Below are positions 47,633 through 58,594 of a DNA stretch of 64,000 bases, in pieces (position 1 is the stretch's first letter; each line of letters begins with the position of its first letter). The stretch comes from Gymnopus androsaceus JB14. Its lineage: Eukaryota; Basidiomycota; Agaricomycetes; Agaricales; Omphalotaceae. The notes under the pieces are model-generated. The model was not told the origin of the DNA. It saw only the letters and a list, made by a program, of their open reading frames with translations, and did not search any database. A program made the position numbers and the translations under genes. The DNA is taken from contig ML769405.1 in NCBI GenBank assembly GCA_009733575.1, positions 62,001-126,000 of the forward strand. Reading direction: 5' to 3'.

Positions 47633-50600
47633 ATGAACAAGAATCCCTTTGTCGCTCAGCCGACGTACACGCCTCCTCTACCTCCGGGCCCCCCGCCTCC
47701 TCAGCCTACCCAGCCGGATTATTCCGCTTATTGGGCAGCGGTCCAGCAGCAGCAGCAGCAGCAACAACAACAACAGCAACAGCAGCAGCAGCCTCCAGGG
47801 TCATATCCTCAGCAATGGCCAGGCCAACCTCCCCGTCCTCCTCCTGAACAAAATGCTTTATATGCCAATTACGGCTATGGACCTCAGAATCAATGGCAAA
47901 GGCAGCAGCAGCAGCAGTTCCACTGCGCCACCTCCAATAGCCCAGCCTCCGCCCCCTCCGCCTCCTGCTCCTGGCTATAATCCGTACCAACCAGCAGTCA
48001 CGTATGTTCAGCCATACGTCCCGCAAGCTCCTCACGCGATGACTCAGCCACCTCCTTATGGCAGACCGCTGCAAGGAGCTCCTTCTCAGCCCATGTTTAA
48101 TCCTCACATCCCTCCTCAGCCCCAGCCGATCCCCCAGATGCCTCAACAACAGAGGCACGGGAACCATCCTTCTCCTCAGCATCAGCCTCCTGCAAAACGA
48201 CAACGTTTTGATGGTCCCGCGCAACAGCGTCCTCAGCAGCAGCAGCAGCAACAATTTCAACCTCCGCTTCCTCCCAGCCAGCCATCCGGGGCTTATTCCG
48301 GTGGCCGTGGAGGTGGTCCGGGCTCGAATCAGATGCCGTTAGGCTCTAGAGGAGGTAGAGGAGGCAGCATAGGGAACATGCCTCGCGGTAGAGGTGGTTC
48401 GATGAATGCAAACAGAGGTGGAGGAATGAATAACAGGTCTCAAAGGGGGGGAGCCAGTTTCAATTCCGGGTCGAATAATAATTCTGGTCGCGGAGGAGCT
48501 GGTTTGAGAGGACACAACTCTCGTGCTCATCTTGGCGCTAACAACCATAATCGAAGAGGAGGGGGATCGTTCAACGTCGGCGGCGGCGGCGGCGGATCAT
48601 TCTCACATCAGAATCGCAATCGTAACGGATACAACAACCATTCCAACAATAACAACAATAACAACAACTCAAACCGGACACAAAGAGGAGGGGGAGGAGG
48701 ACACGATGGAAACAATACAAACGCAAGTGCGTTTGCTACTAAAGAGCCCAGTGCACCAGGTGCGGCTTCGGGATCGGGTTCCGCCGCTTCTGGTTTAGGT
48801 ACCAGTAAGAAAGATGAAAACAGACGAACTCTCACTGATTTCAAGATGGTCGGACTGGAGATTCCTGATCTTGAGTGGAGTTGGGGTCAAGTTGACGGTA
48901 GCAGTTCTGAAGATCAAGTCAAGGCTGAAGAGGCTGCTGACCAGTCGTCATCTCAGGTGACGATCAAAGAGGAAAGCCAGGAAGACGAATCTTTGGTTCT
49001 GGCTATGGCCTCTGATGATGCAATCGGGAGCGAGATTAAGATCGAATCTAACGCTTCTCTCGAACGCAAGGACACAGACGCAGACTTGAAGGCCTCTACC
49101 CCGAGTGCCAATGCCAATGCGAATCCGAGTGCTCCTTATTCGCGTATACGCATCTATTTCCACACACCTGTTACTGCGGATGACTCCCATCCCATACTTC
49201 CTCATTCTTTCTCTCAGACTCTTGGTACGATTCCTTCTGATTCTCGAAAGGGAAAACGAAAAAAGTTGGATGACGACGAGGATGGTGAGGATGGGCGGCG
49301 GCCTCCTCCACGTACGCTTGCACATACTCATCTGAACGACGATCGTTCGAGTGTGGCGGCTAGCGTTACGCATAGCATTGCAGAGGCAGAGAGTGGTAGC
49401 GAGGCTGATTGGTTGATGGCTGCTATCACTGATGGTGAACAGACGCAGACACAGACGCAGACGCAGCCAGACGAAGACGTAGACGATGACGATGATGAGC
49501 GTTTGCATGTGAGCGAGATCGTCGAGTACCACCATGATGCTTTATCTGTATCTGAAATGGGGGAGACGACCGAGGAACATGGTGGTGAGTCTCTCAATCT
49601 GCTATGCGCTCTGTTCCCAGCTATCAGTGTGAATGAGCTCCCGCTTGGGACCCAACTAACTGTTTTCTTTTTAAAGTATCTCAAGGGAATGATGATGTTG
49701 ATGTGGTTGCATTGGAAAACCCTAATAATTCTTCTGCTTCTATCGATGTCGATGTTACACCTGCACTCTCGCAGGTTACTGAAACTGAAGGGAGTGCCGC
49801 TGAAGCGGCGAATAATGACGCGGTGGTTGAATCTACTGTTGCCTCTGCCTCTGCCGATGCTGTTTCCTCTGTTTCCATTTCTTCTGTTACCGATGGTGCC
49901 GATACTGCGTCTGTCTCCGAAGCTATTTCCTCTGTGTCTATTCCTTACGCGTTTGATTTTGATTCTCACAGTGATGCTGAACATGTTGATCATACTGAAC
50001 ATGCTGATACCCAGGTTTCACCAGCGGAAAATCCAGTGCCTCCTCCTGCTCAAGAATCATCATCAAAGCCTCAGGCTCAACCAGAATCTTCGGAACAAGG
50101 ACAAGGTGGTGGTGGTGGTCACGGTCAAGAACATCTACCCGAACCACCAGCATCGCCTGTTTCCAACACCCTGTTATCCACCTCCTCATCATCAACGTAT
50201 GGTGACTCAAACTCTCACACCTCGGACAAACCGACAACGACAGTAATCACCCCCTCAGCAAACCGGTTATCCGTATCCTACGCGAACGGAAATCGGCGTA
50301 TGGTGATTAACTCGGAGGTTGTAGAAAAGATCGATATATATCGTTCTGAAGGACGGATGGAGATGAAGATCAAGCTACAGCGGAATGCGGATAATATTTT
50401 GCAGGGAATTTTGGTATGTTGATCTATTACTTAGGCTTCTCATACTCATACGACCTTTTGTACCTGTAGCTGGAAAGTCTTTCCGACGTTACTAAATCCT
50501 ATGTGCCTCTTTCCGTTCAAGGTTCAGACGTCGATTCCGATCCCGACCCTACCCTTCCACCCTTCTCCAATGATTCATCATTGACCAACGTCACTCTGAT

Positions 50601-51271
50601 CGCCCATCTGGACACCAAACGGCCTCTCTCTGAACCTAAATGGGTGAGGACGGGTGATATCCAGGATTGGCTGAGAAGCATGTTTGGGAGGATGTTCTGG
50701 GTGGCGGGTGATGCCGCTGAAGGCTGGGAGAAGAAAGTCGTCGTTGTCGATCCGGATCCAGTCAGTATCTCCACCTTGTGAATTGTAACTTTCAGCTAAC
50801 GAAAAGTTCTTTCTTTCTCTCTAGCCACCAACAATCTGGACTGTCCTCGAAGGATGGGCGCAAAACTCTCCAGTTGGAGTAGCCACTGAACGTCAACGGT
50901 TCTTGAAGACTCATCTCTCGGAGACTGAGAACCTCTTGGAGATCCTACTGCGGCTCGTACGCGGGGAGCGCGCAACGGCGTTCTCCTCTTCTGCGCCTTC
51001 GATTTCCGCACCGACAGTCTCTGGGCCTCTTTTATCTGCACTCTCGCAGGGAACCGCGCATGGGTCCCAGCAGACACATGTATCGCTCGCGGTGATGGCC
51101 ATCTTTCAGATGAGTGTTGAGTATGCAGTCAAGGCCGAAGGTGAGAGCGACGGGAAAAAGCAGGTCGATGAGAGGGTTGGGGAGATCATTAGGTGTTTGC
51201 CCTCACATTTGATTTACAAGAGTCTAGATGGGATCTTCAAAGAGTGGAGGGTTGAGAAAAAGGGGAGGTAG
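47633..51271 (+). CDS. Large polyQ/RGG-rich protein with conserved C-terminal domain (function unknown)
   Basis: An Agaricomycete-conserved protein of about 1,110 aa. It starts MNKNPFVAQPTYTPPLPPGP, then a 16-residue polyQ tract, Pro-rich segments, an RGG/Asn-rich region (GGRGGGPGSNQMPLGSRGG; poly-Asn near 48640-48670), acidic and Ser-rich linkers, and a folded C-terminal part. That part carries KIDIYRSEGRMEMKIKLQ, ESLSDVTKSYVPLSVQG, WVRTGDIQDWLRSMFGRMF and GWAQNSPVGVATERQRF, and ends EWRVEKKGR. Introns are at 49587-49676, about 50413-50469 and 50762-50824. The composition suggests an RNA-binding or condensate-forming protein; that is inference. The frame shifts between the first exon segment and the rest within a second CAG run (47901-47917), with no usable intron. 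Confidence 0.8.
47744..47791 (+). repeat. CAG/CAA tract encoding 16 glutamines
   Basis: Forty-eight nucleotides of mixed CAG and CAA codons. The interruption by CAA codons would slow replication slippage. The Pro residues right after it and the Ala/Val before it keep the frame. Confidence 0.95.
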
Positions 51272-52373
51272 ATGGGCTGAGGACTTTTAATTTACTCATG
51301 GACTTAGACTAGTAGTGCCTTTGACTTCTAAAAAATATGTTCTGTTCAGAGAATATGCACCTTACACGAACATCGGTACAGTTTACTGTATCATGATTCA
51401 TCATACATCTTGGTAATGTCTGGAGGGCAGCTTCAACGCTACTGTATACAGGATTTCGCTATCAACCAGAAATTTCTCAAGGAGTCGTTGGTGTCAAGTC
51501 AACTCCCACAGTAGGTCTCAGGTCCCTCCCTTCCCTTGTCAGAGTCGGGGATCTTCCTAAGTTCATTCTGAATCTAACAAGGCGGTCTCACCAGCGAGAC
51601 AGAACAGCCCTATTCCATTTAACACCAGAAATGGAAAGAGATGGCCGTGGTTCAGGTGGGTCATGGTGTCTGGCATGTGTGTCAAGTTAATGTACGGCGA
51701 CGTATAGCTCCGGATTGCAAACATCTTCTTATACATTCCACAGCTTTTGCAGGCGTAGTCTTGGCTTTCATTGATAGTTGCCAATGCTACATAAAGAAAA
51801 AGGTATATATTCGTTTTTGTTTTTCAGCAAGGCGACGTATGTATAATAATTATATGCCTCGGCGCATTTATTTTCCAAGAGGTTCGGATTTTGTACATCT
51901 GTTCTGCTCATCAGTCTAGACATCCCAGCGGTTTTGGCCTTGAAATTACCCTACTGGGAGGAATGTGCTTTTCGACTATCTCGCGGAAATCAATAGTAAA
52001 CTTGGTAATAACGATCCCACGGCAGTCGGCTTACTGTAACATCGTCAGAGTCTGGATTCTCGAGACTAGGCTTACTGGGCGCTTACAACATAAAAAGGGC
52101 TTACCGGCTACAGGACTACATCGTTGTAATCTCAGTCAAAAAGCACTCTATTTGACAGTAGAAACAAGGTAAAACTTATATTACTGAATTGGCATTTGAA
52201 CGTCTCGCGTGGTTTTCCATTCAGTTTCCATCATCTCACGGTGGGTCTTAGCCGAGGTCGGATATACCATCAATATACCATCGTGCCTAACCATCAAAGG
52301 TATATGTAGAAAGAAATTCGTATTCATTTCAAGAACTATTTACACTGACCTCCTCGTTCGCATCCCCTGATTT
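51272..52373. repeat. Peroxidase D upstream region with the shared upstream repeat
   Basis: The block at about 51570-51680 (aacaaggcggtctcaccagc, agaacagccctattcca, ttcaggtgggt) is the same family as at 55860-55960 and, inverted, 13783-14130 and 43410-43560. The region at 51700-51930 also matches 56030-56260 (acatctg-tctgctcatc, ttttccaagaggttcggatt). No gene is seen; it holds the peroxidase promoter. Confidence 0.7.
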
Positions 52374-54420
52374 ATGTCGCAACTACTCCGATTCCTAGCG
52401 CTAGCAGGCACCTTGGCTGGCTATGCCCGCGGCCTCTCGACGTTCCAATGGCCCAACCCTTTGTTGAGTTATGCGGATAACCAGCTTTATGAAGGTAACT
52501 TGGATATACTGGTGGCCGGCTGTCTAGGGAGGGAGAATACGACTATAGCTGCTCAATGGCTTCGCATCGTGAGTGGATTCTTTCATTGTGAGTGGCTTGG
52601 AATTTATATACATTGTACAGGCTTACCATGACATGTCGACTCATGATGTGGATGATGGAACTGGAGGACTGGATGCATCGATTATGTACGAGCTTGATAG
52701 GCCTCAGGTATGAAGACTCGACTTTCCGTTCACTGGAATCAGTCTGGAACATAAATATTCGGTTTATAGAACGTCGGAGAAGGAATGCTTCAATCACTAC
52801 AGGACTTCAACGGTTTTGAGATTATTACTCCATTTTTCGGAAGTACGTATGAAAAGCTATTGAGCGAAGAAAGTTTTCTGATTTACTTACACTGAATATA
52901 TTCAGTGGCAGATGTAATCGCTCTAGGAGCAGTCTTCGCTGTCGTAGGATGCGGAGGCCCGGTCATTCCTTATAGCGCTGGCCGCGTTGACGCCACTATA
53001 GCGGGCCCACCGAATGTTCCCGAGCCACAACAAAACCTTACCACCCATAAAGAGTTGTTCCGGCAGCAAGGGTTCGATGAAACAGAGATGATAGCCCTTG
53101 TTGCATGTGGACATACGCTGGGCGGTGTCAGACAAGTGGATTTCCCGTTAATTGTAACGGATACCACGATCGATGTCGACACGTTCGACACAACAACTGC
53201 TTTTGATAATAAAATGTGAGTTTATCAGGTGTTTGTATCCTTCACCTTAATCTGATGAAGGAGATCCTCTATAGCGTCTCTCAATATCTCCAGAACACCT
53301 CTCAAGATATACTTATTGTTGGCCCAAATGTCACGACGCAGTCGGATCTCCGGATTTTCTCGAGCGATGGAAATGTTACCATGCAAAGGTGCGTATATTT
53401 TCACCTTCAAGTTCAAGATCCGGCAATAACATCAAGTTTCATGTATGCAGCTTGCTCTCTGCTGATACCTTCAGCGACACCTGCGCAGCCTTGCTTCAGA
53501 GAATGATCAACACTGTTCCAAGTACGGTAAACCTCACCGATCCGATTACTGAACCATTTCAGTATGTCATAAACGATCCTTTCTTCTCCTACCGAAATGG
53601 TACATTCAACATGATAACTGCCCTACGAGTGCGTAAAACATACTTGTGCTATTCATCTCAAGTGGTACTAATAATACCAACAAATAATTTCAGGTTGTGA
53701 ACCCTAGTGCGAATGGCACAGTGACGATGTTATGGGCCGACCAGCAGGGGGTTTCTTTTTGTCCATCTACCGGATGTTCTGTACAGTCATCCAGCACCCA
53801 ACCAGTGTTCTTCAATATAGTTGGTTCAGCACAGGGTTTCAGCGCTTCACGGTATCTTTTCAACGCAACGATCAATTCCACGTCTTCAATATCCAAATTC
53901 TGGTTCGAAATCAATAACAACGACGGTTCTGATCCAATCATCGTTGATAACGGTGGCTCTGGATTTGTGATTGAGCAAGATCCAACTCTTTCATTGTTTG
54001 TCGATGTCATGCGCAGCGAGACGGTCCTTGTAAAGATTTCAGATACTTTTAACGAGTTTACCAAGGTTGTTGTGGCGGTATGTTCCATGTCGCCGTTTTA
54101 TACCCTCGATGCTAATTTTGGTTGCTTTGAAGGTACTGGGCGACGCAGCTTCAACCACCGCGTCCATGTCCGCATTTCTACCACTCTCAACCGCCACTGC
54201 TCCTCCTTTTACACCAACAACGACTTCAATCAGTCTCGAACTCGACGAGACTAATCCACCTGAAGGAGGATTCACATTCTTTACAGCAAATATTTCGATC
54301 GATTCCACGGTGTCGCTCCTGGATATCACAGCAAATGTGGGCAGCACTAGCTTTACTATAGAAAACTTTAATTTCAACGTTGCTGCAGCCTCTTTTCCTT
54401 TCATTCAAATTTCATCCTAG
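52374..54420 (+). CDS. Secreted heme peroxidase with C-terminal extension (copy D)
   Basis: An intact 542-aa reading over eight exons: 52374-52568, 52621-52707, 52770-52842, 52906-53215, 53275-53388, 53451-53628, 53694-54077 and 54133-54420. Residues 1-21 form a signal peptide. The distal motif WLRIAYHDMSTHD gives Arg64 and His68; VACGHTLGG gives the proximal heme ligand, about His188. These are the essential residues of plant-type (class I/II/III) peroxidases. The peroxidase domain is followed by about 200 residues with no counterpart in typical 340-aa fungal class II enzymes. This tail has SFCPSTGCSVQ (possible disulfide), Asn-X-Ser/Thr sites and a beta-rich look. I infer an extracellular oxidase-type activity; the substrate is unknown. 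Confidence 0.88.
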
Positions 54421-54699
54421 ACTCTATTTGTTTTTTCCGCTAGGGTACCAATGTTCTTTGGTTTTTGCTCATACTTATACATACATTAAATTAACTTCAT
54501 CCCATATGCCGTCTGTACCTAAAAGTATTAATAGGTGCCAACAAGGGACTGAAGATTTCATATTTTTAATTTTGGCACCTATATCAGGGAATTGTCAACA
54601 TCCTGAGAGCGTTGATTATAAGTAAGAGTGCGAGCTTCTGGACAGAAGGAGTTGTTATCGGAGGCGATAAAAGTTTGACAGCACCGTGAAGGTTTGGGA
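54421..54699. repeat. Peroxidase D 3' flank with conserved block
   Basis: The block 54525-54620 (taataggtgccaacaag, ttcatatttttaattttggc, acctatatcagggaattgtc) matches the downstream flanks of the other peroxidase copies, e.g. 58720-58810. It may include the 3' UTR and poly(A) signals. Confidence 0.6.
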
Positions 54700-55546
54700 A
54701 CTGATGAAAGCGCAATTCTCAGAGACTATGCATTTCGAAGATGGGCTTCATCACATACTCACATTGAGTAACCTCAAGCTCAGTAATCTGCCCCCATGGG
54801 AACTTCCACTGCTGTATATCTTCCCAGCTTTCAATGCCCCAAAGGCCTAGGACCTTCATATCTGACACATGTTGAAAGCGATTCAGACTTTTTCTTTGTA
54901 GCAGAAAATATTGGAGATTAAAAGCTGTTCCAACACTTGGAAATTGCGAGGGTTCTGAGCCATCATGGCTCTATAAAATTTGGACTGTGCCGTGGAAATT
55001 TTCTTCCAACGGGCACTGCATGCAGCAGGCTTAGCACAAACGTCTAGATGGTCCGCCTGTAGCGTTTCGTTACGCATCAAACGAATTTCTAGCGCGAGGG
55101 GAGATTGTTTTGAAGATCAAGGTAAAGATCCAAGATGGGGAAACCTGGTAGGTGACGAGGTCATATACTGCTGATTGCCACTGCGGGCATCGTCCGCAGC
55201 GCTTTCGATGTAAGCTCGTTCATCTCGCACGCTTAATCGAAGATGCGGAGAATGGTCTCGTTCAAGTCTCGTTAGTAGGCAGTCTACGAATGGGTGACCC
55301 TAGACAAGTTTTGTACTCCTCTAGACGCCTACGCTGATTCTGCAGGAAGCTGACGTGCGACTGAAGATAACGGAGCTCGGAGCTGCAATCCTCTAGATCT
55401 TTGTCGACATCTGCGAGTACTCTGGAGATTTCAGGCTCAGGCTGATTTCCAGGCCCATACTCCATGCGTAGCCATCGATGTATCCCTTCGAAGTCGACGT
55501 TCATCCGGAGTTGAAAATTTGTTTGTCGCGGGTTGGATGAAGACAT
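54700..55546 (-). pseudogene. F-box protein pseudogene (type 3, coiled-coil + LRR)
   Basis: Start at 55546 (MSSSNPRQTNFQLRMNVDF). A coiled coil (LADVDKDLEDCSSELRYLQ) leads to the F-box core GSPIRRLPTNETILRIFD, which is immediately followed by a stop at about 55232. Downstream pieces in other frames still read as the body of such a protein: RWKKISTAQSKFY and NFQVLEQLLISN (about 54890-55050), then WGIESWEDIQQWKFPWG (about 54790-54835). Several stops and frame changes make it a remnant. It differs clearly from F-box types 1 and 2. Confidence 0.72.
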
Positions 55547-55562
55547 CGTAAGTATTAGCTAG

Positions 55563-55857
55563 ATTCAGTGTTCGGGAAAGAGTGACTTTGAATCTAGCGC
55601 GCGCTCAATTTCTTCGTCCACCATCGAGTATCACGGACTTCAGCATTACGCGCAGCTGCTACAGCAACGGCAGCTCCAGAAAACCTAGGACAATCCATTC
55701 AAAGACTCTTACCAAACAAACTTCTACCATCTCTAGCCTCACATCCACACGGACGCCTTCGTGCTGGTCAAAGAAAACCCTGGGAATCCAGGCTTTGAAC
55801 TCTTCAAAAGATTTTGAGCTGAATCTCGTTCTCTCCAAGCTACATATATTCCCCTGA
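55563..55857 (+). pseudogene. Decayed 5' fragment of the mS34 gene with its promoter
   Basis: This block is a diverged copy of 32298-32590. Shared words are gttcgggaaagagtga, gcgcgcgctcaatttcttc, gctccagaaaacctaggaca, tccattcaaagactctta and ccatctctagcctcacatcc. The start ATG region is altered and an internal deletion joins the first third to cacggacgcctt. It includes the bidirectional promoter core but not the GatC gene, which is replaced by the type 3 F-box remnant. Confidence 0.85.
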
Positions 55858-56566
55858 GTCCAGGATCTAACAAGACGGTCTCACCAGCCCGGGCCAGAAC
55901 AGCCCTATTCTATTTATTGTCCATCACGAAGAGATGGTTCAGGTGGGTGTCTGGCAATCTGGCAGTCTCATCTCAGGGCTCGTTCTTGAGCTGTCAGTTA
56001 ATATAGTAAGTACCGTTTCGCCTGATGCTTGCACATAGCTCCGGGGTGCAATATCTTTATATACATTCTACAGCTTTTGCAGGCGGGGTCTTGGCTTCAT
56101 TGGTAGTTGACAATGCTCTAGTCTTTGTTCGTGCCTGGGAAACCCTACACTTTCTTTTTCAGCACTGCCAGTGACGGCGACTATAATGATTATATGCAGC
56201 GCATTTGTTTTCCAAGAGGTTCGGATTTTGTACATCTGTGCTGTTCATCGGTCTAGACATCCGCATTGGCTTCGGCTTTGAAAATGCCTCGCTGGTTGGA
56301 AGACCCAGGAATGTGCTTTTCAACACTCTCGGTGTTTACTAACGCGGAAGTAACGATGAACTGGTAATGATCTGGAACGCAATACAACTACAGGATGCCA
56401 AGAAACACCAAGAAACACCAAGTACTTCCATACAACTAATGAATCAGTTCTGGATACCAAATATATTATCGCTCCTGAACCATTGAAAGTATCGAAGGTA
56501 TAGGAAAAAAATCATATTTATCAAGAACTATTTACACTGACCTCCTCGTTCGCATCCCCCGAGTTT
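55858..56566. repeat. Peroxidase E upstream region with the shared upstream repeat
   Basis: The block 55860-55960 (caagacggtctcaccagccc, cagaacagccctattcta) and the following 56030-56290 repeat the upstream region of copy D (51570-51990). Near 56400, aagaaacacc is repeated in tandem. The immediate 60 bp before the ATG (tcaagaactatttacactg, cctcctcgttcgcatcccc) are nearly identical to those of copy D. Confidence 0.75.
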
Positions 56567-58594
56567 ATGTCGCAATTACTCCGACTCCTAGCGGTATCAA
56601 GCACCTTGGCTGGCTATGCCCAGAGCCTCTCGACGTTTCAATGGCCCAACCCTTTGTTGAGTTATGCGGATAACCAGCTTTATGAAGGTAACTTGGATAT
56701 ACTGGTAGACGGCTGCCCCGGGAGAGACAATACGACTATAGCTGCTCAATGGCTCCGCATTGTGAGTGCGTTCTCTCACCTTGAGTGGCTTTGAATTTAT
56801 GTACATTGTACAGGCTTATCATGACATGTCGACTCATGATGTGGATGATGGAACTGGAGGACTGGACGCATCGATTATGTACGAGCTTGATAGGCCTCAG
56901 GTATGAAGACTTAATTTCCTTTCGCTAGAATCAGTCTGGAATATAAGTATTCGGTTTACAGAACGTCGGAGAAGGAATGGCTCAATCGCTACGAGACTTC
57001 AATGCTTTTGGGATTATTACTCCATTTTTCGGAAGTACGTATTAAAAACTATCGAGCACAAAACTTGTTCTCTGATTTACACTCGATATACTCAGTGGCG
57101 GACATAATCGCTCTAGGAGCAGTCTTCGCTGTTCGTGGGATGTGGAGGCCCAGTCTTTCCCTACAGTGCTGGCCGCATTGACGCTACTGTAGCGGGCCCA
57201 GCGACTGTACCTGAGCCACAGCAAGATCTTGCCACACATATAGAGTCTTTCCGGCAGCAAGGCTTCAATGAAACAGAGATGATAGCTCTTGTCGCATGCG
57301 GACATACGCTGGGCGGTGTCCGACAAGTGGACTTCCCGTTAATTGTAACGGATACCTCGATTGATGTCGAAACGTTCGATACAACGCCTGCTTTTGATAA
57401 TACAATGTGAGTTTATCAGATGTGTGTATCCTTCACCTTATTCTGACGAAGGAAATCCTCTATAGCGTATCTCAATATCTCCAGAATATCACTCAAGATA
57501 TACTTGTTGTAGGCTCAAATGTCACAACACAGTCGGATCTCCGGATATTCTCGAGCGATGGAAATGCTACCATGCGAAGGTGTGTACGTTTTCACTTTCG
57601 TGTTCAAGGCATAGTGATAATCGTGTACGTAGCCTGCTCTCTGCCAATACCTTTAACGACACCTGCGCAGCCTTGTTTCAGAGGATGATCAACACGGTTC
57701 CAAGTACAGTAAACCTCACCGATCCGATTGCTGAACCATTTCAGTATGTCATAAACGATCCTTTGTTCTCTTACCAAAATGGTACATTCAGCATGATAAC
57801 TGCTCTACGAGTACGTAAAACATATATTCATCTCAAGTGCTACTAACGCCAGCAAATAATTCAGGTTGTGGGCCCTAGTGTAGCCACAGTGACAATGTTA
57901 TGGGCCGACCAGCAGGGGGGTTCTTTCTGTCCATCTACCGGGTGTTCTGTACAGTCGTCCGACACCCAACCAGTGCCCTTCACTGTAGTTGGTAAAGCAC
58001 AGGGTCTCACCGCTTCACGGTATTTGTTCAACGCAACGATTAATTCCACGTCTTCAATATCCAAATTCTGGTTCGAAATCAATAATAACAACGACGGGTC
58101 TGATCCAATCATCGTTGATAACGATGGCTCTGGATTTGTGATTGAGCAAGATCCAACTCTTTCATTGTTTATCGATGTCATGCGCAGCGAGACGGTTATT
58201 CTAGAGACTTCAGATACTTTTAACGAGTTTCAAAAAGTTGTTGTGGCGGTATGTTCCATATCGCCGTTTTTCACCCTCGATTCTAATTTTGGTTGCTCTG
58301 AAGGTGCTTGGCGACGTAGCTTCAACCACCGCGTCCATGACCGCATTTACACCATTCTCGACCGCCGTTTCTCCTCCTTTTACACCTACAACGACTTCAA
58401 TCAGTCTCGAACTCGATGAGACTAATCCACCCGAAGGAGGATTCACATTCTTTACAGCAAATATCAGTTCGTTAGTGTCCTCTGTGTCGTTCGTAGATAT
58501 CACAGCCAATGTGGGCAACACTAGCTTTACTTTAGAGAATGTCAATTTCGGCCTTGCTACAAACTTTTTTCCTTTCATTCAAATTTCTTCCTAG
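56567..58594 (+). pseudogene. Secreted heme peroxidase with one frameshift (copy E)
   Basis: All eight exons match copy D, with the same intron positions, signal peptide (MSQLLRLLAVSSTLAGYAQS), distal RIAYHDMSTHD and proximal ALVACGHTLGG. One extra T at 57132-57133 (gctgttcgtggga where copy D has gctgtcgtagga) shifts the frame in exon 4, before the proximal histidine. The C-terminal extension is otherwise complete, ending SFVDITANVGNTSFTLE and QISS. With only one lesion it is either very recently inactivated or a base-call error. Confidence 0.88.

Noticed and set aside
47706..48260. Minus-strand open frame opposite the polyQ/Pro-rich exon
   Set aside because: It is a composition shadow of CAG/CCT repeats with Leu/Arg-rich nonsense reading.
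49328..50002. A 224-residue minus-strand frame opposite the polyQ/RGG gene
   Set aside because: It is the complement of a Ser/Asp-rich coding region and has no domain or start context; the plus strand has the conserved gene.
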